Positions 1-13,760 are shown, counted from the stretch's first letter. The stretch: 64,000 nt of DNA from Chrysoperla carnea (GCF_905475395.1 NC_058342.1:21920640-21984639); one strand, 5' to 3'. Translations and numbers: made by a program. Notes: generated by a model not told the origin, from the sequence alone.

Positions 1-169
1 ATCCTTGATTTCTAAGCCTCGAAAAAGGAGAAAAAATAACAAGGCTTAGTTTGGCCTAGAGTTGAAAAATCAATGCTGACTCAACCTCTATCTATTTCAC
101 CGTCGATTTGTCACCTTTTTGTAGAATCTTGGTATATTTTTGACAATCTGTTTTCTTTTTTTGTTTCAG

Positions 170-3100
170 TAAATGGTGAATATATAACTGCTTGTCCGCA
201 TGATGACGCTGTGAATATTTTACGAAATGCAGGTGATATTGTTGTTCTAACCGTCAAACATTATAAAGCAGCAACTCCTTTTCTTCAAAAACAATGTAAG
301 TTAATCTTCTAAAATTTGTTCACGTTTAAAAAAATCGAAAAATTATACTAATCGAGTGTTTTGAGTATCCCGTTTATTATTTGGTTTTTAATGTGGATTC
401 AGGCAGTTCTTTTATTCCAAATAAGGTGTAATTAGTAGCAGAAGCAGTCTACAATTAAGTCCCGTCTATTGGGCATAAATTCCATAATATCTTTTGAGAC
501 CAATGATTTGTTTTACTTTAATTGAATGAATAACCGTGCCATAGCAATGGATTTTATGCCACGGTTCTTATAGGTGAGCAGTAAGCTAGTTACAAGTAAG
601 CAAACTAAATAGAATTTTTCACAAATGAAAAGTTTTCATTGACGACAAGTTGAAACATGAAAGTTTGGTTTGAAATACCCCAAATTCGATGTTTTCTTGA
701 TAGAAAAAAAGAACATTTATTTCACCCACTTCACTTCTTTTGTCCATGATCTTTTGAGACAACCTGTGTACTGAATTATATAGTCAACAGTTAAACGATG
801 TAATCAGTATATATATTTTAAAAAAAAATCAAAAATAGATCGAGATGATTTTAAAACCTGAAAATTCCATGAAAACTCAAATTACATGACGAATATATCT
901 TAGTCATGCAATAGCAAAATTAAAACCTGAAAACTCGGCGAAATCTAACAAATCTTTTTATGATATCTATACATTGATCATTTAATGGCAAAGTAAAACT
1001 GATAAAATAAAAACGGTTTTCTTGGCTCTATGTCAATTTATCACCGAATTTTGATCCCGGAGCATTTCATCCTCCCTAAAATATTAAAGTTATTGTAAGA
1101 TATAGTTTTTTGCATATACACTTTTCAATCTCCTAATGTCAGCTATCAAAAAAGGCCAACCCGTATAAACGCAAACCCAACTGTTGAGAAAATTTATAAC
1201 TGAAGAATGAAATTTACGGAATCTGTCGTTCATCAAATAGTATGATTTGAAATTAATAACTTAATTAAAATTTTATTTTGAACAGTGCATAAAGACCTAA
1301 ATTCTGATTCAACGCCAAGTAAAGACTTTGATATGGAAGCCGATTGGAAGTCATCGGAAGGGAGTGATGATCACAGTTCTACACATTCAAAGTCTGATGA
1401 AAACACACGATGGGTTGATATTGTTACTTTACCATTAATGATGGCCTATGTTACGCGATATATATTTGGAACTGATAAATTAAGGCCTAATTCGTTTGAA
1501 GTAAGAGGTTTAAACGGTGTCAGTACTGGAATAATTCACTGTGATGATTCGGCCATACTTTCACAATGGCTTAAATATATTACCGATAACATTGTTAGTT
1601 TAACACATTTACAGGTAATGTATTTTCTAACTTTTAAAAAAATACGTGTGTATTGAAGAAAACTTTAAATGATTTCACAAGAGTTTTTATTCAAATTTTG
1701 AATGGTTAATCCTCAGAAAATAATTTTTCTGGAATTGGAAAAACTTAATTAACTTTTCACTTTTTAAATACTTTTCAAAATGTCTGCTAAATTGTACAAT
1801 TAAGCTTTCCGCTTTAAAAAAAAAAATTGTGCGTTTTTTGTTGCCCTTTTCTTTATCGACTTCACGTGCTGTTTGAAGATGAAGTACAACAGCTCAATGC
1901 TGTTAACAGCACAAATTATGTATAAGCAAATTGACATTTGTTGATTCTTTACTGTCACAGCATCTTGGATAACAACATTTTTGTTGACGTTCGGTTCCCA
2001 GTTGTGTCTATCGTTTTCTTTACGTCAGTGCTTTGGCTAGTACCCCTGTTGAACTGTTTGAATGTTTTGGTTAACTATATTATAAATTAACCTCAATTCT
2101 TGCATACAAAAATCGTGTATTTGAATTATTAATTTTTATTTCGGTTGATGGCAGAAATTTTGTCGCTATTGTACAATCGATAATTTTTTTTATCGATATC
2201 CTTCGTCCTGGGTCACAAACCATCATTTGATGATAACTGAATACTAATAGTACTTTGTTTGCCACAGAATAGTATTTTAACGGCATGTATTCTATTTTCT
2301 CTTGAAGCTGTCTCATCTAAATTGGCTCTCTCAGAGCATCGGAGATTGCAATATACTCAGTCTCAGTGTTCGATAATGCAACAATTGGTTGTCGTTTGCT
2401 TGATCAAGCAATTGCAGCAATCGAGGATTTTCACGAATCCCGAATAGAATCGCCTATTGTCTATTTCCGATGCCTAGTCTACAACGCTGAAAACCTCCAT
2501 ATCGCATTTTGTGGTTTTCATATGTTTGAGTTTGGAATTAAACGTCCCTTGTAGTTATCGAAAAATCCGTTTTACTGCCTGCGGAAAATATATTTCGTTG
2601 TATTTATTACGTATTGTACAGCCGTCCTTATTGAAGATTACAACATTTCCATTTTGGACAACTTTGTTGACCAATAACAAATTTTCACATAATGTACACA
2701 AATGACGCATAACGTTCAATTAATATTCCTTGTTGACTGTTTGGCCGAGCGGAAGGAATTCATAATGAACAACAAACGCGCGCAGTTTAAATTCAAATGT
2801 CACCTTATTTATTGGACACAGTATTACTTCTCGATAAACTCTTCTTATTTGTAAAAAATACTATTTGCGCTGATACTGAACGCTATATACTTCGAGTTTA
2901 ATTTAATCATGTTTTTATTTTAATTTTTTTTTTCAGATGAAATTATATAATAGAAATTTTAATCAATCAGATCGAATTGAATATATGGGTTGGGTAAACG
3001 AAAGTATACTCACCAACAAACATCCATGGCAAAGCTATAAACCAAGGTTTTTAACATTAAAAGGAACTGATCTACTATTATTTGACACACCTCCTGTATG

Positions 3101-6100
3101 TAACACCGTTAAGTACAATTTTTTTTTCAAAATTATTAAAGGCATAATAAATGGCTACCTCGTTGTCTTTTTTATACATAAGGAGAACAAATTTTGTCAC
3201 CCTTTGCTCGAAAACGTTATTCTATTTTTTTGATTATTTTACTTTTTTTATACTGATTAAAAGAACTCGCACTTTTTATTTCGTTTAAAACACACAGTAT
3301 TTTCGGAAATTTAGCTTTGTTATCATTGAGCCTTGAACCTGAAAATGTACGACTACAATATGCTCTAAAACTGGGAAGTGTTGTGATGGAAATCGGTTAT
3401 TCAAGGTCATTTGTAAAAGGAAAAATATTTTAATGTTTATACTAAAGCACAGCACGGAGTTTTTTCCCATCCAGTTTGATAAGTGTTTAATTCTCAGTTT
3501 TTTACTGCTTTGTTTAGTTTTATTTTAAATTAATCAATAGAGGAGAAGGTGGTAATGTGCCCCCCTCTCCTACTCTGTTTTTTTTGTCTCATGTAAACAA
3601 TAAAAAGAATAGAAATCTAATGAATACATCATCGGCTTCCTTATTTATTAGCCAATGCATGACTAACTATGGAATAAATCTATTTATTCTTAAAAAATGC
3701 ACATTTAACAATTCGAGATCAAGTGAGGACTAAATTAAATTTATTGACTTAGTAACAAAAATCGCAGATGCAATATTCGCCTTCAGGACCTGCACAGGCG
3801 ATATGAGCCCATTAGGGGCCTGCTCTTTCCCACGCCTGGCGCTGGAATAACAGGTGTCACAGAATATACAAATTGTATTTGAGTCTTCAGATACCACTAA
3901 TGGGCAAACATTTTTGTCACATTTGGACGAATCTGATTCTATGACTTCTTCACTATGGATCTCACGTCTCTTTGGCATCCATTAGAACTGCTGGCGTCAT
4001 CATCTCTATCATCTCGGCTGCGTTGAACGTCACTTCCGCGTCCGCATCCGCCTCCATGTCTACGTCCACGACTTTCTGCTGAGCGTACAATTGACTTTTG
4101 TAAGGTGAAGATGTTAGCACTTTTGATGTTGTAGTTTTTCGTTCCCGGTTTGAAGTCTTAGTCTTAGCCCCAGGGATCGGTTGAATGTCCTCTGGTAAAA
4201 AAAAATGCTCCCTGGCTCTCTTATATTTACTCCTGCATTGCCTTGGTCCGGAACAAGGTGATACAGGAGTAAAGTTTGTGAGTCATCAGGGGTGCGAGCT
4301 GGGTGATCACTGTTTGATGTATCCCCAATAAAATCAACCTCATTAAAAACTTATCTAGTTCTACAATATCGTAAGCCTTCAGCATTCTATCAAAATGGAA
4401 CATAAACTTGCGAGGTAGGGAGACTGACAATTGTAACATGATTTTCACGGGCCAACTCCAAAACATCTAAGTAGGATTTGTTTTTTCAATAAAATCCTTG
4501 AACCATTCGGTAAACAAATTGGCTTAGATTCAGTCAGATGGATTAACTTTGCCAATAGATCCTGGTGGCGCACCATCAAAAGTTCCGTATAATTTTTACG
4601 AGGGACTATTAACATGGCACAAAGGTGGCACAAAAATGCCCGATGCACTCATGAAGCAAACAAGTGTGCATAATGATCCGCGTTCTGCAGCAGTCAGAGC
4701 CCCTATCTATTTTTTTCCTTTTTTTACCTATGGCTTGCGGTATGTGACACGTAGCGTGTGTTTTAGGAAAAATATTGATTTTTTTTCCAATACAAATGGT
4801 CTCGAATATTCGATTGTCATGACAAAACTTCGGCTTTTGGGGTATATTGGAGTAAGACATTTTCAGGTTCACTTATCTTCAAAATGTAGTAGAGCCCAAA
4901 AAGATCAAGGATAACAAAGTTATATGCCCGAAAATATTGTGTATTTTTAACGAAACGAACAGTATCGCGTTTTTTTTTTTTTTTTTTTTTTTAAATTCAC
5001 TAAGATTAAAGATTAGTGCATTTCAATTTTAATTAGTTATTAAATTTCATGTAATTTTTTTATTTCTGATTTAATTTGCCATGAACACCTCTGTACTAAC
5101 AGATGAATTCCAAAACAGAGCAATTAAAATTTGTAATTAGAAGATACATCGTTTATAATATGTATTATTTTGTAGTTAAATATTGGAGATTGGTCTAAAT
5201 GTTCCGTTGTTTATAAAGTATACCAGACGATGTTTCGAGTGGTTAAAGAGTCAGAAAATGTTGATGAAAGACAGCATTGTTTTCTAATACAAACATCTGG
5301 GCAAGAATCTCGTTATTTATCTGTGGAAACACGCCAGGAATTACTTCGAATTGAAAATGCATGGCAATGTTCTGTATGTACAGCAGTCATGAAACTTGGT
5401 GTAAGTTTTATTTTTATTATATCATTTAAATATTAGCCCTATTTGTGGAACAAATATTCAATTAATCACTTTAAGGGTGAGTTTCGATAAAATTATTGTA
5501 AAAAAAGATATAAGGGTTGTAGGGTGTGATTTTTTTTAATCTAGTTTGTAAGAAAAATCCATCGCCCTCTTTTCATTTTATTCTTTATTTATTACTATTT
5601 GATAATCTGCTAAAAACATAATTTTTTGTAACATTTTAGAGCACAACATTTACAGTAAATAGTAATGGTAAAACTTGGGGATTGACGTTAGATTGGAATT
5701 TAGGATTTACATTACATGAAGTTGATTCCAAAACTCCTGTATGGCAGTATAAATTTTCACAATTACGCGGTTCGTCTGATGATGCTAATTCCAAAATGAA
5801 ATTACATTTTCAAGATAATGACTTAAAGGTTATCGAAACGAAGGTAAAAGCTATTTCATTATAAAAATATTCCCCCTTACCACATGAGGAAACACGATTA
5901 TTGTTACATTCAAATGAAACCTGGAAAATTTTTCTTTTCAACAGTCAAAACAGTTCGTCAAGTAAAATTCTAAAAAGTAAACGTGATCATAGAATATGTT
6001 AATTTTTTTATACTTGATACCCAAAAATGATTACGATTCAACAATAAATGAATTTACTAAATGAGCATATTCCCAGAATAACCTTAAAATGCTCTATGAA

Positions 6101-7266
6101 GGTCAGCTTCGAATGTAAATTTATATTCTGTGCTGTAAAATCCAAACATCCAAAGATACTTTTATCCTAATTATTTTCTTAGTTCTTCGGAACTTTCATC
6201 TTGTTTTTTTCAAGAAAAATGTAAACTAAAAATGAAAAGAATCAAAAAGGCTTTTGATTTCTCAATTAATTCAATGACGCTTCACCCACTCGAAAGCGAT
6301 ATCGTATTTCATCAACTGTTGATATAATGAATAAAAGGTCCTAGGACTTCTCAAAGCCGTTCCGCCGAAGCCTCAGTTAATATGGTCAACATTTTTTTAT
6401 CGTTTTATCTAAACTTGAAGAAATTGAATTCTCAGATCTTCTTCCGAATCAATTCCCCCATGTATTTAGATGTTATTTATTACTTTTTAGATTATTCTGA
6501 AATCACTATCGTATTTGTTGAATTCTTTCACACTGTCACATGCTAAGCTTTCTCTCTCTGAGAGGAATCTGACTCATGATCATTTTCTAAGCCGATTTTT
6601 TGGGTGAATCATGATCTTTTCTTGAAGTCTTCATGAAATGACTTCCAAATTTGAGTATGGTATATAAAATTATCAAATCAAATTAAACTGAACTGATTTG
6701 AAATAAAAAGTTAAGTTGGTCGAAAGAAGTGGGCTTAAATATAAATGAAATGTCACTTCTGCAGTAGGAAGTCTGGAAACTAGCCCAACAATAATGGAGG
6801 CATTCTTGGTAAAGCATAATTGGCAGGGGAGTTCGTAGGACAAAATATAACTAGAAAAAGTGAATGCAAATTATGTACAAACAAATTTTCGTTTTCGATT
6901 TCCGAAAAAATATTGACTTTTAAGTTCTTCTACAAGATTTTGCAATACAAAATTCACATTTGAATTTTGAAATGAACTCTCACAAAGCGTTTCAAGGTCA
7001 TACGAATGTGCTCACAAAATAGATTTTTTTTTACAGTATACTTTTATTCGCATATTTGAAAAAAGGCTTTTCCAAAGAATTTTATTGTGTTGTTTCCAAA
7101 ACCATCTCAGATAACTGACTAATCTTTAATTTTAATTATTACATTTTGTCTTTTCTAGGAACTCGAATGTCCAAATTTACAAAGTTTACTATTTTGTATG
7201 CACGCATTTTTAACAGCAAAAGTAGCGTCAGTAGATCCAGCATTTTTAAGCTCAATTGTTCCGTAA
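170..7266 (+). CDS. Sntg: gamma-syntrophin, 3' six coding exons
   Basis: Scaffold protein of the dystrophin complex at the inner face of the plasma membrane (family knowledge). Six exons are visible: 170-295, 1286-1614, 2937-3095, 5176-5400, 5640-5843 and 7159-7266 (stop TAA 7264-7266). Each is bounded by AG/GT signals and the codon phases fit at every junction, including codons split at 169/170 and 295/1286. Exon 170-295 encodes the end of a PDZ domain (NILRNAGDIVVLTV). Exon 1286-1614 has an acidic Ser/Asp linker and then the start of the PH/syntrophin-unique region. Exons 2937-5400 give the PH-like core (GWVNESI, KPRFLTLKG). The last exons carry the gamma-type C terminus (WQYKFSQLRGSSDD, then FLTAKV). 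The gamma class is preferred over alpha/beta because of the WQYKFSQL...SSDD segment. The 5' exons lie outside the window. Introns 2 and 3 hold transposon relics. Confidence 0.88.
1855..2480 (-). mobile_element. Ty1/copia retrotransposon relic (RNase H end)
   Basis: Lies in the syntrophin intron 1615-2936, on the opposite strand. Read on the minus strand from about 2480 to 2045 it gives, in shifting frames, a copia RNase H pattern: SEIDNRRFYSGF, then SKRQPIVALS, TETEYIAISDALRE and, near the end, a degenerate VLAKALT corresponding to the usual LADxLTKAL. Stops and frameshifts show it is dead. Beyond the coding end, 1855-1990 may be the start of a 3' LTR, with a TGTTGTTATCC start near 1979 and the palindrome TGCTGTTAACAGCA at 1898-1911. 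The coding similarity is clear; the LTR is inference. Confidence 0.68.
3540..4750 (-). mobile_element. pogo-family DNA transposon relic
   Basis: Lies in the syntrophin intron 3096-5175. The minus strand, with several frameshifts and stops, spells a pogo/Tigger DDE region: GKKQIGALTAAERGS (about 4690-4735), FDGAPPGSIGKVNPSD (about 4525-4570), then after an apparent deletion DVLELARENHVTIVSLP (about 4415-4465). Further on come LPEDIQPIPG and LTSSPYKSQL and a Cys-rich tail (CIFCDTCYS, about 3855-3890) like the C-terminal finger of the intact pogo protein at 58899-60752. The left end looks like TA followed by GAGGAGAAGGTGG from 3540, resembling the GGGGAGCGAAGG terminus of that intact element. 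The N-terminal half and the right terminus were not found. Confidence 0.62.
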
Positions 7267-8128
7267 CAAATTTTATGAATTGAATGGATAGTTTGTTATG
7301 TTATTTATTATTGGTATTCCATTTGTTTGTATAAAAAAAACTCCTGTCTGCATGTTTATTAAATTTTGTGTAATTCACATACATTTTGTTATATATTTTT
7401 TAAATAATTTTTTAAAATGAAAAATTATATTTGTTATTAAATTAATAACAAAAATATATTATAAACGTTCTTATGAAAAATTAGTAAAAAAATGAAAAAT
7501 ACTAAAAATTGTAGCTAGGTTTTAATTTTCATGTTCAAGTTAATGATGGGAAACGATTTTCTTTTTTTAAATAATATTAGTCCTGATTCAATCAATTTCA
7601 GTTAGATTAATGGAGTTTGACTGATACTCATATATTCTGTCTTCGTGCCATACCAGCTTTAATAAAAAAACCCCGCAGACTTCATATGGAAAATGACTCT
7701 CGATAAATTTTCTGTAATATTGAAAATGTTAGTTCTTGAAGAAAAGAATCATTGGGTACAAAATGCTTAAAAGAGTTAAGTGTTTGTGATATTTGATTTA
7801 CAAGTTTAGTTTTATTTTTTAACTGACATGCAAATACCTCTGAAAGTACTGATATCGAAAAAATGCACAATATAAGCCCTATTAGAAATGAAAAACGCTT
7901 AATAAATGTCAAATATGACACCGGCCTATAAATATATGACACCGGCCATACGGTTTACGACTTCAATTTTAACTAAGCTTTGAAGGCATTTGCCAGTTTT
8001 CTCCTATTTTTGATCTCCGTTTTTGAATCAACTCTACGCTTAGACATGCATCCATGACAAGGTTTAAAGTCGAATAATAATTTGGAGTAAGAAAATAATA
8101 AATCCCGTTGACTAACTAGAACATAATA
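7267..8128. other. 3' flank of syntrophin, no clear gene
   Basis: AT-rich sequence following the syntrophin stop. No conserved gene is recognised. The only open stretch of note is the minus-strand reading frame at 7682-7942, listed separately. Confidence 0.5.
7682..7942 (-). CDS. possible small ORF with hydrophobic N terminus
   Basis: An 86-codon minus-strand frame. It starts with about 14 residues including basic ones, then a hydrophobic run (FLIGLILCIFSISVL) ending in EVFA, which would suit a signal peptide. The rest is polar and helical-looking with one cysteine. No family is recognised, no supporting splice structure was seen, and in AT-rich DNA such a frame can arise by chance. It lies between the end of syntrophin and a dead Tigger element. 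Treat as a candidate only. Confidence 0.18.
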   Translation of the reverse strand: MSYIYRPVSYLTFIKRFSFLIGLILCIFSISVLSEVFACQLKNKTKLVNQISQTLNSFKHFVPNDSFLQELTFSILQKIYRESFSI

Positions 8129-9834
8129 CACCGAGGCCTCTTTAATTCGAACTCCGAAAAATTACCCCCTGTTCGGATTCGTGGATCGTTCGGATTATAG
8201 TGCACAGAATTTATAGGATATTTTTAATGAAGCATTTTTTCTGGTAAAGGAATGTCCACTTGGTCAGCCCATTCAAGGCATGTATTTAAGGCAGATACCG
8301 CGCTTGAATTGGAAACGCTTGCTACTGGTTCAACGTGCGACATTTCTTCACTTTTGCCGTCATATTCCTGTGTTACTTGCCTTATTATTTCATCGTCAGC
8401 AAGAGGTTCAGTTTCATTCAGGTCATCATTGCTTAGTAAGAAGTCATTCATTTCCGCCTCATAAAAGTCTCTATTAACGAAAACAGCTTAAAGAATGTCA
8501 TGTTCTGGTTCTAAATCATCATGTTCTTCGATGTTTAATTGAGGCCACAAGGGAGACCAAGATTTTTATTTTAGGTTCGTATCTTTTTTTGTTGCAACTT
8601 TCAGAAAACGAAGAAACAGCGTTTTCATAGTGATTTTTTAAGGATATCGGACACAATACATTTAGATTCCAATCCCTGTTGTGCAAGAACTTGCAGCAAA
8701 AGTTTTTGTTTTTTTTTGTAATTCACCTTTATATTTTGAATAACGTTCTGATCCATTGGCTGGATGAGAGCTCTGGGTTTTGGTTCATTGGCTCTTCCTC
8801 AATGGATTGCAGGTCTTCATCTAGCGGATGTGCTGGCGGATTGTCGAGAAGCAATGTCGGTTCTCAGTGGTAAATTCTTCTTATATAAGAATTTTTCACT
8901 CGAAAAAATATAAGTCTCGTCACTCATGCATTCTTTTGCTCCATGTAATAAATAACTGGTAGCCTTTCGAACAGATGCAAAGGAATGTGGCTCTTGTGTT
9001 TGCCAATGACCAACAAAAGCAGTTTGTGCGTCCTAGCAGTATTTTAACAGGGCATAAATGTTATTTTTTCTTTGGTAAGTTTTGAACTTGGCGTTTTAGC
9101 TTCTATATCAGATGCTAGCGTTTTGTCTGGTATATTTTTCCGATACAAACCAGAGTCATCCGTATTATAGATTCGCTCTGCGGATAAATTTTTCAACTTG
9201 CTAATATCCATGAATTTTTCCTGGAATGGTTTTACGGCGCCTTCGTTGGTTGTTGAACAATTTCTCCCCGGTTATTTTTAGTTGATGTATTCTGTGTCTC
9301 TTTTTAAATTTTTCCAGCCAACCTTTACTGGCAGAAAACTCTCCTCGCTCAAGCCTTTTATTAAAGTATTTCGCTTTCTCCATCAAAATACCTCCTGACA
9401 AGGGAACACATTTTTCGTCGTTGTTCTATAAACCACGTGAACAATGCTTCTTCAAAGTTGTGAATTTTCCGTCGTTTTTAATAGGTTTCGAAAACCTGGA
9501 CCCTTTTCAGTTCCCACAACATAAGATTGTATCTGTTCTTCCTTCTTCTTAATATCAAAAATGATAGATATGCCCGTACCATAATTCTGCGCAAGAAAAC
9601 TAAAAGAAATACCTTTCTTGAGTTTATCAAAAATCTCGCATTTTTGAGAAATAGCCAGGGTCACGTGTTTCCTTTTCTTTGGCGTCGAAACCATGATGTA
9701 GAAACACAAATTAACGGACGAGTAACAATAACAAATGCGCCTGACATCGCATTGTCAAGCGCGGTTGGGGATGAGGCGTTCGGATTTCAGAGGTGTTCGG
9801 ATTAGAAGGGATTCGGATTAAAGAGGTCCTGGTG
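8129..9834 (-). mobile_element. Tigger/jerky-type DNA transposon, degenerate
   Basis: Complete but dead element of 1706 bp flanked by TA (8127-8128 and 9835-9836). The termini form imperfect inverted repeats: CACCGAGGCCTCTTTAATTC from 8129 on the plus strand, and CACCAGGACCTCTTTAATCC read on the minus strand from 9834. The minus strand encodes, in broken frames, an N-terminal CENP-B-type HTH (TPKKRKHVTLAISQKCEI, about 9650-9700), a second DNA-binding segment (FSASKGWLEKFKKRHRI, about 9290-9340), the DDE motif LDNPPAHPLDEDLQ (about 8810-8850) and an acidic C-terminal tail (8224-8451). Stops and frameshifts separate these blocks, so no functional transposase remains. Confidence 0.8.
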
Positions 9835-9836
9835 TA

Positions 9837-12620
9837 GATAATTAAATTAATGTTAACCAATTGCTAGTTATGCCCAAAAATGAGTAGTAAATAATGAAAC
9901 TAGTGGATAATGTCGAGTATCATGTCAAATACGTCAACAAACATAGACACATCTTGTGGCCCAAAACTCCAAGTGTCATGAATTCGATTCCCATGTAGTT
10001 GTGTATAAACAGATCATTGTACTTTCAGTGTGTAAGTTTTTTTCTGTTTTTTTCTCATTGTACTTCCGAATTTAATTTAATCTAGTTTATTGATGATTTA
10101 TTTGAAACTTTAAAGGCAAAAGGATGAAATTAGCCCTAAGTAACCTATTTTGTGTCTTTAAAGATTGTTGTAAATAGAATAAGAATCTATTAGGATAAGA
10201 ACGAATAATATATAATATATGAATTGAGATAGAACTTACCTGGCAAAAGAGAAATGTTTTGTCCGATAACGGCATTACTTACCTACTACCCCAATCACTA
10301 AAAACTTCCGGAAACTGTGACATAGAAATGTAGAGATATTTCTTAAAAATGATAATTCTTGTTAGTAGATATTTTAGTAATCCAATTTTAATGAATACGC
10401 AAAAAATTTTAGTAAATCAAAATGCACCATTAATTAGAAAATTTTTACATAATTAAATGTAATGTAATGTAATTAAGGCCTAGGGTATAAAGAAGTACTT
10501 GTTAAAGAAGTAAAATGTTACTTTTCTCAATCCTAAAAACACTTCTTTTTTTAAATTTCATTTCATAATTTTAAAAATATGACTGAATGAAGATAGATTT
10601 TATATTAATACTGATAAATATTACTTGTTAAATTGACTTCCTATACCATATTTTGCTCAGTCGAACATTTTAGAAATTGTCATACTTGTCATAGTGCTAC
10701 ATACGCGGCATCTGCGATATATATTATCCGGAACTCCCAAAACCTTCTAATAATTTCCTGAAATATTTTTTTTTCACAACTGATTAGTCATAAATTTCGC
10801 CTTTACGTAGAATCATTTATACAATGGTTTCTATTAACTGAAACAATCTTTTAAATTTTCTGTACAAATAGCACAAAGTGTGCTCAAAAATTCATGATGA
10901 TTATTCAGTGTAATCACTATACGTTAACTTTACAAATTTGACATCGATTTAATTTACTCGCATATATTGTTATTTTAACTTTGAAATTTCCAGAGAGTGT
11001 TTCCTATCATTAATCAGAGCATTGTATAATAGGGTTTGGTTTTCACTTTAATCAATTAGATACTCTAATAAAAATTTTTACTAACGGTCCCTCAAAAAAT
11101 AAATCGGATTTACTCATAGAAAAATGAAAAAAAAAAAATTAATTTGGTGCTAACAAAATATGGAGTAAATGCTTGCAGGTGAAAATGAATTTTCCATGCA
11201 GTTAATCCATATAAATTTCTACTATTTATATAATTTTTTTTATTATGGTGTTAAATATAATTTGAATAAAATTAGTTTATTGTTGAATTATTTTTGTATC
11301 GAATTTGTATATTTTATTAATAATAATCTATCGGTATTTTGTAATATAATTGATAAAGAAGAATATTGCATGGATTACCTGGTAATATATAATTAATGCA
11401 GTCAAGTGCATCGGGGCTAACAACTATGGGGATTAATTTATTTATGATGAAATCCGATGGATTTTTAATGGATCTTTACTTTTCTGTACATTCCTTAAGT
11501 TTGTATTAAAATTGTGATATATATTTAATTCTATTGTAATATAACAAAGAGAGTAGAATTTATTACAAAAAATATGTTGAACATATTATTATTATCTTTT
11601 TAGAATAATTTAAGGTTTTTGCTCACCAATTATAACATCAATTATATTATTGATGAAGAAATCTAAAAAAAATTCGAAATCGACAACAATTTCTATTTTT
11701 ATTTCTTAAATTCTTAATAAAAATATTAATCTTTAAATTTTAACATGTGACGTCACAAAGCTTTTGATTCTCCCTCTTTCCCTAGTAGTAAGTTGCCGTA
11801 ATTGACGTAATTAATGCATGGTCTCTTATTAGGGTTTCCACCTCCCCAAATTTGATGGCGAGACTTCAGAATTCGTATAATTTTTCCCAACTTTCTATAT
11901 CAACATCAGTCCTTCATAGTTCAGCAAATAAATAACATTTTTGATTATTTGACAATTCTGAGCAATATTAATTTTAAATGGAAGAAATTTTTATTATTGA
12001 ATAACTAGGAGACATCATAAGAGAACAAAAATATCGTACAGTATTAGGATTCGGCGATATAATTTCACTATCTCTCAACTTCCTGGAACTTTGAGGTGAC
12101 AACTATACACTGAAAAAAATTAAAATAATGACAAACTCATCCCAAAGTTGACCGTTTCATACTTAAATAAAGTAAAAAAACTTCCCAACTATTGCCTAAC
12201 GATTGGAACAAATACAGCTAAATATTTGTATTTACAGCTAACTATTTTTCATTAACTGTATTTTTCATTGAGACAAAATCACTAAAGTTAAATAAACTAA
12301 ATCATTACTTTGAAGAAAGCCATCGTCTATTTTGGTTTGAATTATGTTGATTTTATCTTTTTACGCACTGCTACTTTTATGTAGAGACACGAAAAATTTA
12401 TTTTTGGTGCTATTTTAGTATTAATTTAGATATAGAATATAATATATATTTATTGCTTATATAAAAAAGGAATCGTGTTTATATATGAGATTGCTGTGTT
12501 GAAATCTAAAACCAAAATGTCGGACGAGGTAAATACCAATTTATATAATTTTAAAATTAGTTTACCTTATTTAGAAAAAAAAAAATTTTTTTTAAAAATT
12601 CACAGAAATTATACAGTTTT
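9837..12620. other. non-coding AT-rich stretch
   Basis: No gene, transposon terminus or long repeat is recognised. The open frame at 11169-11396 is low-complexity AT-rich sequence and is not credited. Confidence 0.5.
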
Positions 12621-13015
12621 TTAATTTAAAGTGGAATTTCTGCTTCTGGAATATCTCGAAAAAGAGTCGAGCAATAATCCGACCACATTGAAACTTTCCA
12701 ATAGCCTTGATATCGTTTTTCCATGTTTGTAATGTCCTGATGAAAGCGCCCGATGTTCATCGATAAAAGCCCCACTGTAAAAGTGAATTTTCAAGGACAT
12801 ATTGCAACCCACTTTTTGGAATGGTGACAATATATTTTCTATAAGTTCAGCATAGTTGTCATTTCTTTTTATTTCCTAAGAAGTTTTTGCAACAAGGCGA
12901 AAATCATCCCAGGCTTTTTTTTCTGTACCTTCTAGAACCGAGCCAAAGTTATCATCTTTAAATAAATTTCTTATTTGAAGACCTACGAATATATCTTCCT
13001 TGACTTAGACGTTAC
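12621..13015 (-). pseudogene. relic of repeat-associated arthropod protein
   Basis: On the minus strand the sequence gives, with frame changes, KEDIFVGLQIRNLFKDDNF (about 12955-13011), WDDFRLV, NYAELIE, VGCNMSLKIHF and then in another frame GRFHQDITNMEKRYQGYW followed by SDYCSTLFRDIPEAEI. This is the pattern of a protein family I know only as an uncharacterised, many-copy sequence in arthropod genomes (motifs FVGPQI..., MSLKIHFL..., ERFHQD...EKRYQGKW). The order is right but frames are broken, so this is a dead fragment. I cannot assign a transposon class or a biochemical role. Confidence 0.5.
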
Positions 13016-13760
13016 TTTACTTTAGACATCCTGACGACGATAGGACCATAACTTTTTTTTATTATGCTCTTTTCTATCACGGCTAGCCCATAATAAAGCA
13101 ACAAAATTTCGTTTATTCTTTCTTTGTCTTTCTTATTAGTAGTTTCCTACTCAGCCGAAGAAATAGGTCTGGGAGCCTAACGGTTTTAATACATCGCGTC
13201 GCGACATATTCTTTATTTATCCAAAAGTAAACGAAACAAATGTTACAGGTACTATGACCGGACAAAATTTGAGACTAGAGGTAGATTTTTCGCTTCTAAT
13301 ATACATATTTTGTTAATTTGAACTACCCCATTTAAATTGTTGTTTAAAATTTGAAATCTAATATTAATTGACAATCTCTCAAAATTATCAACGAAATCCA
13401 ATCTCGTTAATGAATCATTAACGAAATTTTTGGGATATTTCGTATTGTCCCAAGGTAATACAGTGAATTCAGTTGTATTTGTATTTGCTTAATCCGTTTT
13501 TGCCTTAGAAAATTTTAACTTAGAATTTTGTAAAAATAATTTTTACCATTTAGTAAAATTTTAAAAATAAATATTCGAAATCTTTAATAATAATTTATAA
13601 CTATCACTAACTTCATGTTTGTATGTATGTTTATTGTTAAATAGATCTCAAATCATTCATAAAAAATTTTTACATAAAAAAATCATCAGGAAATCATCCC
13701 ACTAATACAAGTGCCAATATTGTTAAAAAAATTAATTTGTCGCTGTACATCGGTTGTAGA

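Noticed and set aside
8252-8477. plus-strand frames over the Tigger relic
   Set aside because: They are shadows of the antisense transposase C-terminal region.
11169-11396. 75-codon frame rich in Tyr, Asn and Ile
   Set aside because: Low-complexity AT translation without support.
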